NCBI GenBank assembly: GCA_965225895.1
Contig: CBDDBR010000011.1
Span: 1,116,001-1,180,000, forward strand
DNA from: Endobugula sp965225895
GTDB taxonomy: Bacteria > Pseudomonadota > Gammaproteobacteria > Pseudomonadales > Cellvibrionaceae
Direction of reading: 5' to 3'
DNA: 64,000 bases
In this document: in pieces, positions 37,148-46,121 of the stretch
Position numbering within the stretch: the stretch's first letter is position 1
Layout of the letters: every line of letters starts with the position of its first letter
The notes under the pieces: generated by a model
The model's database searches: none
Seen by the model: only the letters and a program-made list of their open reading frames with translations
What the model was told of the DNA's origin: nothing
Position numbers and translations under genes: made by a program

Positions 37148-37600
37148 TTAGCTAAATGAGTGGCGTTGAATCTTCCCAGTCATTTGAAAGCCATCCCGTA
37201 TATTTAACCCCATCAGCGTTAAATTAGTCGCACCTGCTATAAGCTCAACTCCTTGCACGATGTAGAATTTCATATCAAACATACCTGCTGCTGCCCAATG
37301 ATTTAGAGTAATAGCGCAAGGAATAAGAATAAATAGTCCATTTATCGCAATGAATGGCATGCGCTTTTTTTTATTTGTGATCAACTGACCTTGTCTATTT
37401 TTACTCACAGAAAAGCCTGTGCTACCAACCAGTATCATTGCCAACACTAAAACATATAAACCTGGGGCTACAATCCACGTTTTTACTAGGGAAATGGCTT
37501 CTTTCGAGCCGAATAGCTCAACAATAATGGTGGATATAAAAAAAGTGGCGATACAAAGCGTAGATACTATAGCGGCAAATAGGTGTATTTTGCGTTTCAT
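37148..37600 (-). CDS. Uncharacterised four-helix membrane protein
   Basis: A 150-residue protein with four hydrophobic segments at about residues 5-28, 43-62, 82-101 and 110-133, separated by short loops; a basic NRQGQLITNKKKR loop lies between the second and third. I do not recognise the family, though the layout recalls small inner-membrane proteins. It starts 92 bases from the divergent MarR gene with two palindromic operators between, so it is probably the first gene of a MarR-controlled operon with the ABM gene. Confidence 0.65.
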   Translation of the reverse strand: MKRKIHLFAAIVSTLCIATFFISTIIVELFGSKEAISLVKTWIVAPGLYVLVLAMILVGSTGFSVSKNRQGQLITNKKKRMPFIAINGLFILIPCAITLNHWAAAGMFDMKFYIVQGVELIAGATNLTLMGLNIRDGFQMTGKIQRHSFS

Positions 37601-37620
37601 GGGGCAGCCTTCTGATACTT

Positions 37621-37640
37621 AATGATAATATATTGTCATT
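37621..37640. promoter_or_regulatory. MarR-type operator 1
   Basis: AATGATAATATATTGTCATT is an imperfect 20-bp palindrome with arms AATGATA / TGTCATT. It lies 20 bases upstream of the divergent membrane-protein gene, where a bound dimer would block its promoter or ribosome access. Confidence 0.65.
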
Positions 37641-37658
37641 ATGCGCCAACCAACCAAA

Positions 37659-37678
37659 AATGACAACATGCTGTCATT
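37659..37678. promoter_or_regulatory. MarR-type operator 2
   Basis: AATGACAACATGCTGTCATT is a 20-bp palindrome with perfect arms AATGACA / TGTCATT, the same motif as the site at 37621. The centres are 38 bp apart. It ends 13 bases before the marR start, fitting autorepression. Confidence 0.7.
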
Positions 37679-37691
37679 AAGAGGCTAATCA

Positions 37692-38135
37692 ATGAAACAT
37701 ACACACAAGGGCGGCTTATTAACCGAAGCTTTTTTAGAGACATTCAAACTGAATGGTCTATTGGTCGCGTCGGGGGATCAGCTTATCAAAGAGCTTGGAG
37801 TAACTAGCGCTCGATGGAAAATCTTAGGAGCGCTGTCTTATAGTGACAATGCTATGACCGTACCAGACATAGCTAGAACAATGGGACAAACACGACAAGC
37901 CGTTCAACGACTCGTTAACGAAATGATAAAAGACCAGCTGCTTGAAACGCTAGACAACCCAAAACATCAAAGAGCAAAGTTGTTGCGTCTTACTGACAAA
38001 GGCAAAAATACCTTTAATAAAGTTATGGAAAAACAAATACCTTGGGTTAACGCTATTGCTCAAGACATACAAGAAAAGGATTTAAACTCAGTTGTAGCCA
38101 CCTTAAAGTATCTGAATAATTATTTAGGTACATAA
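37692..38135 (+). CDS. MarR-family transcriptional regulator
   Basis: A 147-residue winged-helix protein: TSARWKILGALSYSDNAMTVPDIARTMGQTRQAVQRLVNEMIKDQLLETLDNPKHQRAKLLRLTDKGK covers the recognition helix and the wing with its D-x-R/K-like tip. The N- and C-terminal helices form the dimer interface. It is divergent from the membrane protein and ABM genes. MarR proteins usually repress such neighbours until a phenolic or oxidant ligand binds. Confidence 0.9.
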   Translation: MKHTHKGGLLTEAFLETFKLNGLLVASGDQLIKELGVTSARWKILGALSYSDNAMTVPDIARTMGQTRQAVQRLVNEMIKDQLLETLDNPKHQRAKLLRLTDKGKNTFNKVMEKQIPWVNAIAQDIQEKDLNSVVATLKYLNNYLGT

Positions 38136-38144
38136 TAAGTCGCT

Positions 38145-38594
38145 TTAATTTTTATGCTTGGCAAGAATACGATCCAAGTGATTTGCAAATTTTTGCCTAT
38201 CTGCTTGGCTAAGAGGTGGTGGTCCGCCTGTATTCACCCCACTGGCGCGCATCGTATCCATAAAATCTCGCATATTTAGTCGAGATTTTATGGTATTTTC
38301 TGTATAAAGTTCACCACGGGGGTTCAGAGCATAAGCGCCCTTTTCCATGACTTCGGCGGCTAAAGGAATATCAGCCGTAATAACTAAGTCACCGTTATTT
38401 GCTCGCTTTACAATCTCATCATCAGCAACATCAAACCCTGAAGGTACTTGTAACATACTAATAAAACGTGACGATGGGTGTGAAATTGCTTGATTAGCAA
38501 CCAAGGTTAACGGTATTTTTTTGCGTTCTGCTGCTTTAAAGAGAATGCTTTTAATTACTACTGGGCAGGCATCTGCATCGACCCAAATATTCAT
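38145..38594 (-). CDS. yaiI: YaiI/YqxD family protein (DUF188)
   Basis: A 149-residue PIN-like protein: MNIWVDADACPVVIKSILFKAAER at the N-terminus, VPSGFDVADDEIV, GDLVITADIPLAAEVMEKGA and the C-terminal TGGPPPLSQADRQKFANHLDRIL. The conserved aspartates suggest a nuclease-like site, but no function is established for the family. It converges on marR, leaving nine bases between the two. Confidence 0.92.
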   Translation of the reverse strand: MNIWVDADACPVVIKSILFKAAERKKIPLTLVANQAISHPSSRFISMLQVPSGFDVADDEIVKRANNGDLVITADIPLAAEVMEKGAYALNPRGELYTENTIKSRLNMRDFMDTMRASGVNTGGPPPLSQADRQKFANHLDRILAKHKN

Positions 38595-38735
38595 AATTGA
38601 TCACACTAGATAGATAAAACACAATTATACGTGATTATTTCTCATGCAGTGACACTTATTCATTAGCACCATCTACATGCTCTCATATGCATTAAAACTA
38701 GTTATCTACTTTTTAGCTGAGAATACAATACACCA

Positions 38736-39356
38736 TTAATGATATTTTTTAGAAGCAACCTCACCCCATAAACGTTCTATAGTGGCATCGCGACGACAAG
38801 ACGATCGATAGTACTGATAACGCAGTGGATTTTTTTTGTAATAATCCTGATGATATTCTTCAGCCAAATAAAAGGTTTCTGCAGGTAATATTTCTGTTAC
38901 CACCTCTTTTTTAAATGGCTTGCTGTTTTGCAAGGCTAACAAGGAATTTTTAAATAATTTTTCCTGCTCTGCATTTTGATAAAATAATGCCGTTTTATAG
39001 GGTGAACCTTTATCACAAAATTGCCCATACGCATCGGTAGGATCAATAGTTTTCCAAAAATATTCTGTTAATTCTTTGGCCGACACTGCAGTGGAGTCAT
39101 AGGTAATTTTTACCGCCTCATAGTGACCTGTTTTTTTACTGGCCACTTGACGATAAGTGGGATTATCCACATGCCCATTAATATAGCCTGACTCTGCAGC
39201 TAATACGCCTTTGAATTTTTCGTAATCTGACTCTACACACCAAAAACATCCGCCCGCCACAATCAATGTTTCTGTAGCAGCCAGTGCTTTTTGCATAGGC
39301 AATACAGATAAAAAAGAAGCCGATGCAATACATGATAACTTCAATAAAAAACGCAT
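38736..39356 (-). CDS. msrA: Exported peptide methionine-S-sulfoxide reductase MsrA
   Basis: Reduces methionine-S-sulfoxide in oxidised proteins. The 206-residue product has the catalytic GGCFWC (35-40, nucleophile C37), GHYEAVKITYD and EEYHQDYYKKNP. Unlike cytosolic MsrA it begins with a signal peptide (FLLKLSCIASASFLSVLPMQKALA), so it should act in the periplasm. The ATG here is preceded by AGGT at good distance; a TTG two codons earlier is less likely. Confidence 0.93.
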   Translation of the reverse strand: MRFLLKLSCIASASFLSVLPMQKALAATETLIVAGGCFWCVESDYEKFKGVLAAESGYINGHVDNPTYRQVASKKTGHYEAVKITYDSTAVSAKELTEYFWKTIDPTDAYGQFCDKGSPYKTALFYQNAEQEKLFKNSLLALQNSKPFKKEVVTEILPAETFYLAEEYHQDYYKKNPLRYQYYRSSCRRDATIERLWGEVASKKYH

Positions 39357-39418
39357 GAACAATACCTAATACTTTTCTTAACAAAGGGAAAACTATGACA
39401 GATAAGCGGCAAGCAAGT

Positions 39419-40558
39419 TCATTCCATCAATAAAGTAATATCGCCCCGATGTAACAAGGTGTAAAGCATGTCTATAGGCATATCCCTTAATTGTTGAGAC
39501 GGTATCACGCCTTCGCATATAGCTTTTGCCAGCACTGGATCAATACAATAAGTATCACCATTAACAAATAGGTGTGTTTCTGAAAAAGCTAAACGTGTAT
39601 GAGGCGGAATATAGAGTTCAAGGTCTTCTTGCATTGCAATACATTCATCAATTGCGTTTTTCAATGCATTTTTTTCGATCACTAATGGTTCATCAAACGC
39701 ACTATAGCGAGGCTCTGTAACAAGCTCACCAAATGCTTGTTCCGCTGCACGTTGTAATTTTTCGGTACTGAGGTTGTGAAGAAAGTCTGTTAGCTGTTGA
39801 TGTACCGCTGCATTAATTTTTGCAGGATGCTCATCAATAGAGGCCAAATTATCTTGATAACGACGATGGTCCGAGAATTCATTGATCATATTTTCTAACA
39901 GACTTGATAACAACTCTTTTTCGGAGGGCGCCCGAAAGCCTACAGAAAATGTAATACAATCATCACTACTTGCCACTCCCCAATGGGCTTTGCCTGCAGG
40001 AATATACAATATATCGCCAGCATGTATTTGGTGCGTTTCTGCTGTTTCAAAATTGGCTAACAGTTTTACGGATGCGTGATCTTGTAAGGCTGTTGTTTCG
40101 TCACACATTTGCCCTAAACGCCATTCACGCGAACCCGATACCTGTATCAGAAATACATCATAGTAATCAAAATGAGGGCCCACACCACCGCCAACAGGTG
40201 CATAACTTGCCATCACATCCTCTAAACGCCATTGAGGTAAAAATGTAAAATCAGCAAGAATATCACGCACTTCATCAATCCACTGATCCATACCTTGCAC
40301 AAGTAGCGTCCAATTTTTTTCGGGTAACTGAGAAAAATAAGATGTATCAAAAGGCCCTTGCCGACAAGACCACTCCCCTAGTGCATCGTAACCAGAAATA
40401 ATACGTGACTCTACCTCTTCTTCACAGGCCAAACCTGCTAGCTCATTACCATCAACTAAATCAACAATATCGTTTTTTGCATCACGAAAGATATATGTTT
40501 TTTTTTGCCAAATGTTTGCGAGAAAATCTTCTTTAGAAATGGATGAAAACATTGTCAT
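39419..40558 (-). CDS. roxA: Ribosomal protein uL16 3-hydroxylase RoxA (cupin-4/JmjC family)
   Basis: A 2-oxoglutarate and Fe(II)-dependent oxygenase that hydroxylates an arginine of ribosomal protein uL16 (E. coli YcfD). The 379-residue protein has the metal triad H129-x-D131 (GPHFDYYDVF) and H192 (KAHWGV), and the DVMASYAPVGGGVGPH segment typical of the family. Its C-terminal dimerisation and winged-helix regions are present, giving the usual length. Confidence 0.92.
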   Translation of the reverse strand: MTMFSSISKEDFLANIWQKKTYIFRDAKNDIVDLVDGNELAGLACEEEVESRIISGYDALGEWSCRQGPFDTSYFSQLPEKNWTLLVQGMDQWIDEVRDILADFTFLPQWRLEDVMASYAPVGGGVGPHFDYYDVFLIQVSGSREWRLGQMCDETTALQDHASVKLLANFETAETHQIHAGDILYIPAGKAHWGVASSDDCITFSVGFRAPSEKELLSSLLENMINEFSDHRRYQDNLASIDEHPAKINAAVHQQLTDFLHNLSTEKLQRAAEQAFGELVTEPRYSAFDEPLVIEKNALKNAIDECIAMQEDLELYIPPHTRLAFSETHLFVNGDTYCIDPVLAKAICEGVIPSQQLRDMPIDMLYTLLHRGDITLLME

Positions 40559-40589
40559 ACACTACAACCTAACATTTAAAATGAATATA

Positions 40590-40640
40590 AAAAAACCGAA
40601 GGTAAGCTCATATAATATTCGCTTGGCACTTCGGTTTTTT
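40590..40640 (-). terminator. Terminator after guaA
   Basis: AAAAAACCGAAG (40590-40601) pairs with CTTCGGTTTTTT (40629-40640). The 27-base loop contains a second small stem (AAGC/GCTT). A/T runs flank both sides. On the minus strand it ends the guaBA transcript before roxA. Confidence 0.75.
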
Positions 40641-40682
40641 ATCACGTACTCTAAATAATAATCACATCGCTACGATGACAGA

Positions 40683-42263
40683 TTACTCCCACTCAATAGT
40701 CGCTGGTGGTTTACTTGATACATCGTAAGCCACGCGAGAAATATGTTCGATTTCATTAATAATACGATTAGATACTTTTTCTAACAATTCGTACGGTAAG
40801 TGTGCCCAGCGTGCTGTCATAAAATCAATGGTTTCAACTGCACGTAAGCTCACGACCCACTCATAACGACGCGCATCGCCGACAACACCTACTGATTTAA
40901 CGGGTAGAAACACCACAAAAGCCTGACTGGTTTTATGGTACCAACCAAAATTATGTAATTCTTCAATAAAAATAGCATCTGCTTCACGTAATACATCAGC
41001 ATATTCTTTTTTCACTTCACCTAAAATACGTACGCCTAAACCAGGCCCTGGAAACGGGTGACGATATACCATGTCATAAGGCAAACCCAGTTCTAAGCCG
41101 ATTTTACGCACTTCATCTTTAAACAACTCACGTAAAGGCTCTACCAGATCCATTTTCATATCATCGGGTAAACCGCCCACATTATGATGTGATTTAATCA
41201 CGTGAGCTTTACCCGTTTTAGACGCTGCCGATTCGATAACATCAGGATAAATGGTTCCCTGCGCTAACCATTTCACGCCATTTAATTTTTTAGACTCTTC
41301 ATCAAATACTTCAATAAATGTATTACCAATCGCTTTACGCTTAAGCTCTGGATCACTGACACCTGCCAGTTTATTTAAAAATAATGCTTCTGCATCTGCA
41401 CGAATCACCTTAACACCCATGTTTTCAGCAAACATAGACATCACTTGGTCGCCTTCATTTTTACGTAACAAACCGTTATCAACAAATACACAGGTCAACT
41501 GATCGCCAATCGCTTTATGTAATAAAGCAGCAACCACAGAAGAATCGACGCCACCAGAAAGCCCTAATAAAACTTGATCGCTACCTACTTGCTCACGCAC
41601 TCGAACAATCGCATCTTCAACAATTTTTGCTGGTGTCCATAAACCTTCACAGCCACATACCGTCTTAATAAAATTTTCAAATAGCGGCTGACCTTGCAAA
41701 GTATGTGTGACCTCTGGATGAAATTGAAAACCATACAATTGCTTTTCGGTATTTGCCATGCCTGCAATAGGACATGAAGGCGTTGAAGCTGTTAACTCAA
41801 AACCATCAGGTAACGCCGACACCTTATCACCGTGACTCATCCAAACATCGAGCAACGTATTACCTTGGTCATCGTCTTGATCTTTTAGACCTTTTAATAA
41901 GCCCCCGTCACCTTCTACTTTAATTTGCGCATAACCAAATTCACGTACGCTAGACGTAGATACCGCACCACCTAATTGCTGCGCCATGGTTTGCATGCCA
42001 TAACAAATACCCAATACAGGTAAACCTAACTCAAAAATACCTTCTGGCGCTCGCGGCGACGATACGCCTTCTGTAACAGATTCTGGACCTCCAGAAAGGA
42101 TGATCCCTTTCGGTGCAAATGCTTTTATCTCTTCTAAGGTGATGTCAAACGCACGAATTTCTGAAAACACACCAATTTCTCGAATACGACGAGCAATAAG
42201 TTGAGTATATTGCGAACCAAAATCTAAAATCAGGATACGTTCTGCATGAATGTCTTGAGTCAT
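40683..42263 (-). CDS. guaA: GMP synthase (glutamine-hydrolysing) GuaA
   Basis: Aminates XMP to GMP. The 526-residue protein has the class I amidotransferase domain (ILDFGSQYTQLIARRIRE, catalytic Cys in LGICYGMQ, His in GFQFHPEV). The ATP pyrophosphatase domain follows (LLGLSGGVDSSV), then the C-terminal dimerisation domain (PPATIEWE end). Same length as E. coli GuaA. Downstream of guaB, with an intercistronic hairpin between them. Confidence 0.98.
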   Translation of the reverse strand: MTQDIHAERILILDFGSQYTQLIARRIREIGVFSEIRAFDITLEEIKAFAPKGIILSGGPESVTEGVSSPRAPEGIFELGLPVLGICYGMQTMAQQLGGAVSTSSVREFGYAQIKVEGDGGLLKGLKDQDDDQGNTLLDVWMSHGDKVSALPDGFELTASTPSCPIAGMANTEKQLYGFQFHPEVTHTLQGQPLFENFIKTVCGCEGLWTPAKIVEDAIVRVREQVGSDQVLLGLSGGVDSSVVAALLHKAIGDQLTCVFVDNGLLRKNEGDQVMSMFAENMGVKVIRADAEALFLNKLAGVSDPELKRKAIGNTFIEVFDEESKKLNGVKWLAQGTIYPDVIESAASKTGKAHVIKSHHNVGGLPDDMKMDLVEPLRELFKDEVRKIGLELGLPYDMVYRHPFPGPGLGVRILGEVKKEYADVLREADAIFIEELHNFGWYHKTSQAFVVFLPVKSVGVVGDARRYEWVVSLRAVETIDFMTARWAHLPYELLEKVSNRIINEIEHISRVAYDVSSKPPATIEWE

Positions 42264-42291
42264 TAAGTTTTCTCTTTACATTAAATAGAGT

Positions 42292-42324
42292 GAAAATAAA
42301 AACGGCTAGTTAAACCTAGCCGTT
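42292..42324 (-). terminator. Intercistronic terminator-like hairpin between guaB and guaA
   Basis: AACGGCTAG (42301-42309) pairs with CTAGCCGTT (42316-42324) around TTAAAC. On the minus strand the stem is followed by TTTTATTTTCA. It would attenuate guaA relative to guaB unless read through. Confidence 0.75.
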
Positions 42325-42358
42325 GGCACTTTTCATACGCCGCTATTCGCGTATCAAA

Positions 42359-43825
42359 TTAGCGTATAGGGTAATTAGGCGCTTCTTTGGTAATCTGTAC
42401 ATCATGTACATGGCTTTCACCCATACCAGCAGAAGTCACACGAACAAATTCAGGCTTGGTACGCATTGTTTCCATATCGATCGAGCCTGTATATCCCATT
42501 GCCGAGCGTAAACCACCCATAAGCTGATGAACAATGGCAGAAATAGGTCCTTTATAAGGTACACGACCTTCAATACCTTCGGGGACTAATTTTTCAACCG
42601 CACTGCCGTCTTGAAAATAACGATCCGACGAGCCTTGTGTTTTTGCCATAGCACCTAAAGAACCCATCCCACGATAAGATTTATACGTACGCCCCTGATA
42701 CAGCTCAACTTCACCCGGCGCTTCTTCTGTACCTGCAAACATAGAACCCATCATCACACAGCTAGCGCCAGCTACCACGGCTTTAGCCACATCCCCTGAA
42801 AAACGAATACCGCCATCAGCAATCACTGGAATACCTAGATCTTTTAGTGCTTCGGCCACATTCGCTACGGCTGAAATTTGCGGCACACCCACGCCACTAA
42901 CAATACGCGTTGTACAAATAGAGCCGGGACCAATACCCACTTTTACGGCGTCAGCACCCGCTTCGGCTAGTGCTTTAGCAGCGGCTGCTGTTGCAATATT
43001 GCCACCAATAACTTGTACTTGTGGGTGGTCTTGTTTAATTTTACGTACACGATCAATAACGTTTTTAGAGTGACCGTGTGCGGTATCAACCACCAATACA
43101 TCAACACCTGCGGCTACTAATGCATTAACACGATCATCGGTATCTGCACTGGTGCCAACTGATGCGCCTACTCGTAAGCTTCCCTCAGGGTCTTTACATG
43201 CATTAGGGTACTTTTCTGCTTTGTTAATGTCTTTAACGGTAATCAAACCACGCAAATCAAAATTATCGTTAACGACCAATACTTTTTCGATACGATATTT
43301 ATGCAGTAATTCTCGAACCAATTCTGAAGAGGCGCCTTCTTTTACCGTTACCAATTTATCTTTGCCTGTCATAATGCTGGCAACATCGGCTTCCATATTG
43401 GTTTCAAAACGTACATCACGCCCAGTCACAATACCGACAAGATCACCATTTTCTAATACCGGCACACCCGAAATATTATTTGCTTGTGTTAATGCAACGA
43501 GTTCACGAATTGTGGCTTTAGAATCAATCGTAATAGGGTCTTTCACTACGCCCGCTTCGAATTTTTTCACCGCACGTACATTCATGGCTTGTTGTTCTAT
43601 CGACATACTTTTATGAATAATGCCAATACCGCCTTCTTGCGCCAATGCAATCGCTAAGCGTGATTCCGTCACTGTATCCATGGCTGCTGATACAAGAGGA
43701 ATATTTAACTGAATAGACTGAGTCAGCTGGGTGCTTAAAGAAACATCTTTTGCTGTAATAGAAGAGTAACCTGGAATAAGTAGCACGTCGTCAAATGTGA
43801 GTGCTTCTTCAGTAATGCGTAACAT
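42359..43825 (-). CDS. guaB: Inosine-5'-monophosphate dehydrogenase GuaB
   Basis: Oxidises IMP to XMP, the committed step to GMP. The 488-residue protein has the TIM barrel with LTFDDVLLIPGYS, two CBS repeats inserted at about residues 95-205, the catalytic loop GIGPGSICTTR, and EGIEGRVPYKGP in the flap region. It heads guaBA and is divergent from xseA, the standard gammaproteobacterial arrangement. Confidence 0.98.
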   Translation of the reverse strand: MLRITEEALTFDDVLLIPGYSSITAKDVSLSTQLTQSIQLNIPLVSAAMDTVTESRLAIALAQEGGIGIIHKSMSIEQQAMNVRAVKKFEAGVVKDPITIDSKATIRELVALTQANNISGVPVLENGDLVGIVTGRDVRFETNMEADVASIMTGKDKLVTVKEGASSELVRELLHKYRIEKVLVVNDNFDLRGLITVKDINKAEKYPNACKDPEGSLRVGASVGTSADTDDRVNALVAAGVDVLVVDTAHGHSKNVIDRVRKIKQDHPQVQVIGGNIATAAAAKALAEAGADAVKVGIGPGSICTTRIVSGVGVPQISAVANVAEALKDLGIPVIADGGIRFSGDVAKAVVAGASCVMMGSMFAGTEEAPGEVELYQGRTYKSYRGMGSLGAMAKTQGSSDRYFQDGSAVEKLVPEGIEGRVPYKGPISAIVHQLMGGLRSAMGYTGSIDMETMRTKPEFVRVTSAGMGESHVHDVQITKEAPNYPIR

Positions 43826-44021
43826 AGCGAGTCTAACCTCAAGGGGTAAATGTGAACCAAAATGACGACTGCCATAGGGGCAGATAGCATTATAGATGGT
43901 TCGAAGTTAAACGCCTCATTATAGACCTTTACCACATCTCGGTAAATACAATCATCACCTACGACAACAAATAATAAAATATAAGGCTTGCGACGATAAG
44001 TAAGCGCTTTACAATGGCACC

Positions 44022-45350
44022 ATGAATACAGAAAAAACGATTTTTACCGTTAGCCAACTAAACCGTCGCACCAAGCAACTACTAGAAACTCACCTGCCCT
44101 TAATTTGGGTATCGGGAGAAATTTCAAACCTTGCTAAACCAAGCTCAGGTCATTGGTATTTTTCGTTAAAAGATCAACAGGCACAAGTACGATGCGCCAT
44201 GTTTCGCAACGCGAATCAGCGCGTGCGCTGGGCTGTAGATTCTGGCCAACAAGTGCTTATTCGAGCTAGGGTTAGCTTATACGAGGGACGAGGCGAATAT
44301 CAGCTGATTGCAGAACACATGGAGCCCGCTGGTGCAGGTTTATTACAGCAGCAATATGAAGCGCTCAAAGCCAAGCTCGATGCCGAAGGCCTGTTTGATC
44401 CCTCGCTTAAAAAAGCCTTACCTGTATTCCCTAAACATATTGGCGTGATCACATCACCCACAGGTGCCGCAATACATGATATTTTAAGCGTACTCAAACG
44501 ACGCTACCCTATCGCCCCAGTCACCGTTTTTCCTGTGAGCGTACAAGGTGATAATGCTGCAAGCGAGATGGTTCATGCATTACAAAAAGCACAGGGAAAT
44601 AGTGACTGCGATGTACTCATTATTGGCCGTGGCGGCGGCTCCATTGAAGACCTATACGCATTTAACGATGAAACACTAGCACGCACCATAGCACAGTGCG
44701 CCACTCCTATTGTAAGCGCAGTAGGACATGAAGTGGATTTTACCATTGCAGATTTTGTCGCAGATCAACGCGCACCTACCCCATCCGTTAGTGCTGAGCT
44801 TATTGCTCCTGATATGCATGAATGGCAACAAGTGGTTGATCGCTTTCAATTACGCTTAGTTAACCAGCACCAGCGTATGTTACAAAAACAACGGCAACGC
44901 ATTCAGTTTTTGCGCCAACGCTTACGCCATCCTGGTGAACGTATTCGCAATCAACACCAACAATTACAGTATATTAAGCAAGCATTGGGAAAAAGCATTC
45001 ATGCTTTTTTACACTCACAGCACTCAACGCTCAAACAACAGCAATTCTTGCTGCAAAAGAATCACCCAAAGAGCCTATTACAAACCAATACATCGACAAC
45101 TGATGCATTAAAACAGCGGTTGCAGCAAGCAATGGATAATAAAATAAGTAAAAAACGGCAGCAATTTGCGCAACAAGTTAATGTATTACATGCCATTAGC
45201 CCACTAACAGTCTTGTCCAGAGGCTATAGTATTACCAGCCAACAAAATGGCTCTATTATTAAAAGCCAAACAGATGTCAGTATTGGTGACGAGATTTCGA
45301 CGAAATTAGCGGATGGTTATATCAAAAGCACTATAAAAACCATTGGCTAG
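44022..45350 (+). CDS. xseA: Exodeoxyribonuclease VII large subunit XseA
   Basis: The catalytic subunit of the single-strand DNA exonuclease. The 442-residue protein has an N-terminal OB fold (FTVSQLNRRTKQLLETHLPLIWVSGEISNLAKPSSGHWYFSLKD) and the catalytic core with VITSPTGAAIHDIL, IIGRGGGSIEDLYAFNDE and SAVGHEVDFTIADFVAD. A long Gln-rich coiled coil follows, then a C-terminal LSRGYSI segment. Divergent from guaB. The small subunit gene xseB is not here. Confidence 0.97.
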   Translation: MNTEKTIFTVSQLNRRTKQLLETHLPLIWVSGEISNLAKPSSGHWYFSLKDQQAQVRCAMFRNANQRVRWAVDSGQQVLIRARVSLYEGRGEYQLIAEHMEPAGAGLLQQQYEALKAKLDAEGLFDPSLKKALPVFPKHIGVITSPTGAAIHDILSVLKRRYPIAPVTVFPVSVQGDNAASEMVHALQKAQGNSDCDVLIIGRGGGSIEDLYAFNDETLARTIAQCATPIVSAVGHEVDFTIADFVADQRAPTPSVSAELIAPDMHEWQQVVDRFQLRLVNQHQRMLQKQRQRIQFLRQRLRHPGERIRNQHQQLQYIKQALGKSIHAFLHSQHSTLKQQQFLLQKNHPKSLLQTNTSTTDALKQRLQQAMDNKISKKRQQFAQQVNVLHAISPLTVLSRGYSITSQQNGSIIKSQTDVSIGDEISTKLADGYIKSTIKTIG

Positions 45351-45525
45351 TACATCAAAAAAGAATAATTTACACATTTGTTGTAAAACACCCTCGCTAC
45401 AGACACCTATATAACTGGCTTATCTATTTAACGGCTTATTCTTTTATCTTCTATAACCAAACAGTTCATCTAGTGGTTTAAGTGGCTGCTATATTTAGTG
45501 GTAACAATAATATAGCGACCATTAA

Positions 45526-45855
45526 ATGAAACATCCTCTATTACTTTTAAGCTTAGCCAGTATTGCTTTTATTGGCCCCAATTCTGAAGCTTTGCTCTCT
45601 AACACGACCTCATTTGATATGAATGATGCGGGATACCATTGCACATCGGGTCAACAGTATCGTCAAATCAATATCACTTACCAACCACACGATTTGTATA
45701 TAGAGAGCTGCAAAGTAAACTATCAAAAAAATGCAGGAACAAGCAAAACGCTATGGAGCGATCAGCGTAATGCTATTAATTGCGAAGCAAAAGCCGAGCT
45801 GCTTGCACTACGATTAAAGGATAGAGGGTGGAAATGCCAAATTGCAGGTATTTAA
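45526..45855 (+). CDS. Small exported protein of unknown function
   Basis: A 109-residue product with a clear signal peptide (MKHPLLLLSLASIAFIGPNSEA) and a mature part of about 87 residues holding four cysteines (C38, C57, C80, C97 approximately), which could form two disulfides in the periplasm. I do not recognise the family. It stands alone, 175 bases after xseA, and converges on a tiny membrane-protein gene with five bases between them. Confidence 0.65.
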   Translation: MKHPLLLLSLASIAFIGPNSEALLSNTTSFDMNDAGYHCTSGQQYRQINITYQPHDLYIESCKVNYQKNAGTSKTLWSDQRNAINCEAKAELLALRLKDRGWKCQIAGI

Positions 45856-45860
45856 GGACA

Positions 45861-46031
45861 TCACAAAATATAACGTATCGCTTGAAAGACCATTAATAAC
45901 AGCAATAAAGGGAAGATCCATCGCGTCATTTTATGAATTTGCTCTTCACTAGAACGCTGACCGTAACGCTCAACTAAAGGGATGATAATTAACAGAGCGA
46001 TGAATAATACACCTAAAATAATCAGTAACAT
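45861..46031 (-). CDS. Two-helix membrane microprotein, unknown function
   Basis: A 56-residue protein: hydrophobic segment LLIILGVLFIALLIIIPLV, a charged loop (ERYGQRSSEEQIHKMTR) and a second hydrophobic segment WIFPLLLLLMVFQAIRYIL. GGAGAG lies six bases before the ATG, which supports real translation; an in-frame start seven codons earlier has none. Family unknown to me. It lies directly upstream of der on the same strand and may share its promoter. Confidence 0.7.
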   Translation of the reverse strand: MLLIILGVLFIALLIIIPLVERYGQRSSEEQIHKMTRWIFPLLLLLMVFQAIRYIL

Positions 46032-46121
46032 ATTGATCTCTCCTATGAGCAATCACTCCATTAGTTATAACCTAAGATGGCAATAGCCCATGATTAAGAA
46101 ATAATAAGCCAATACAACAAA

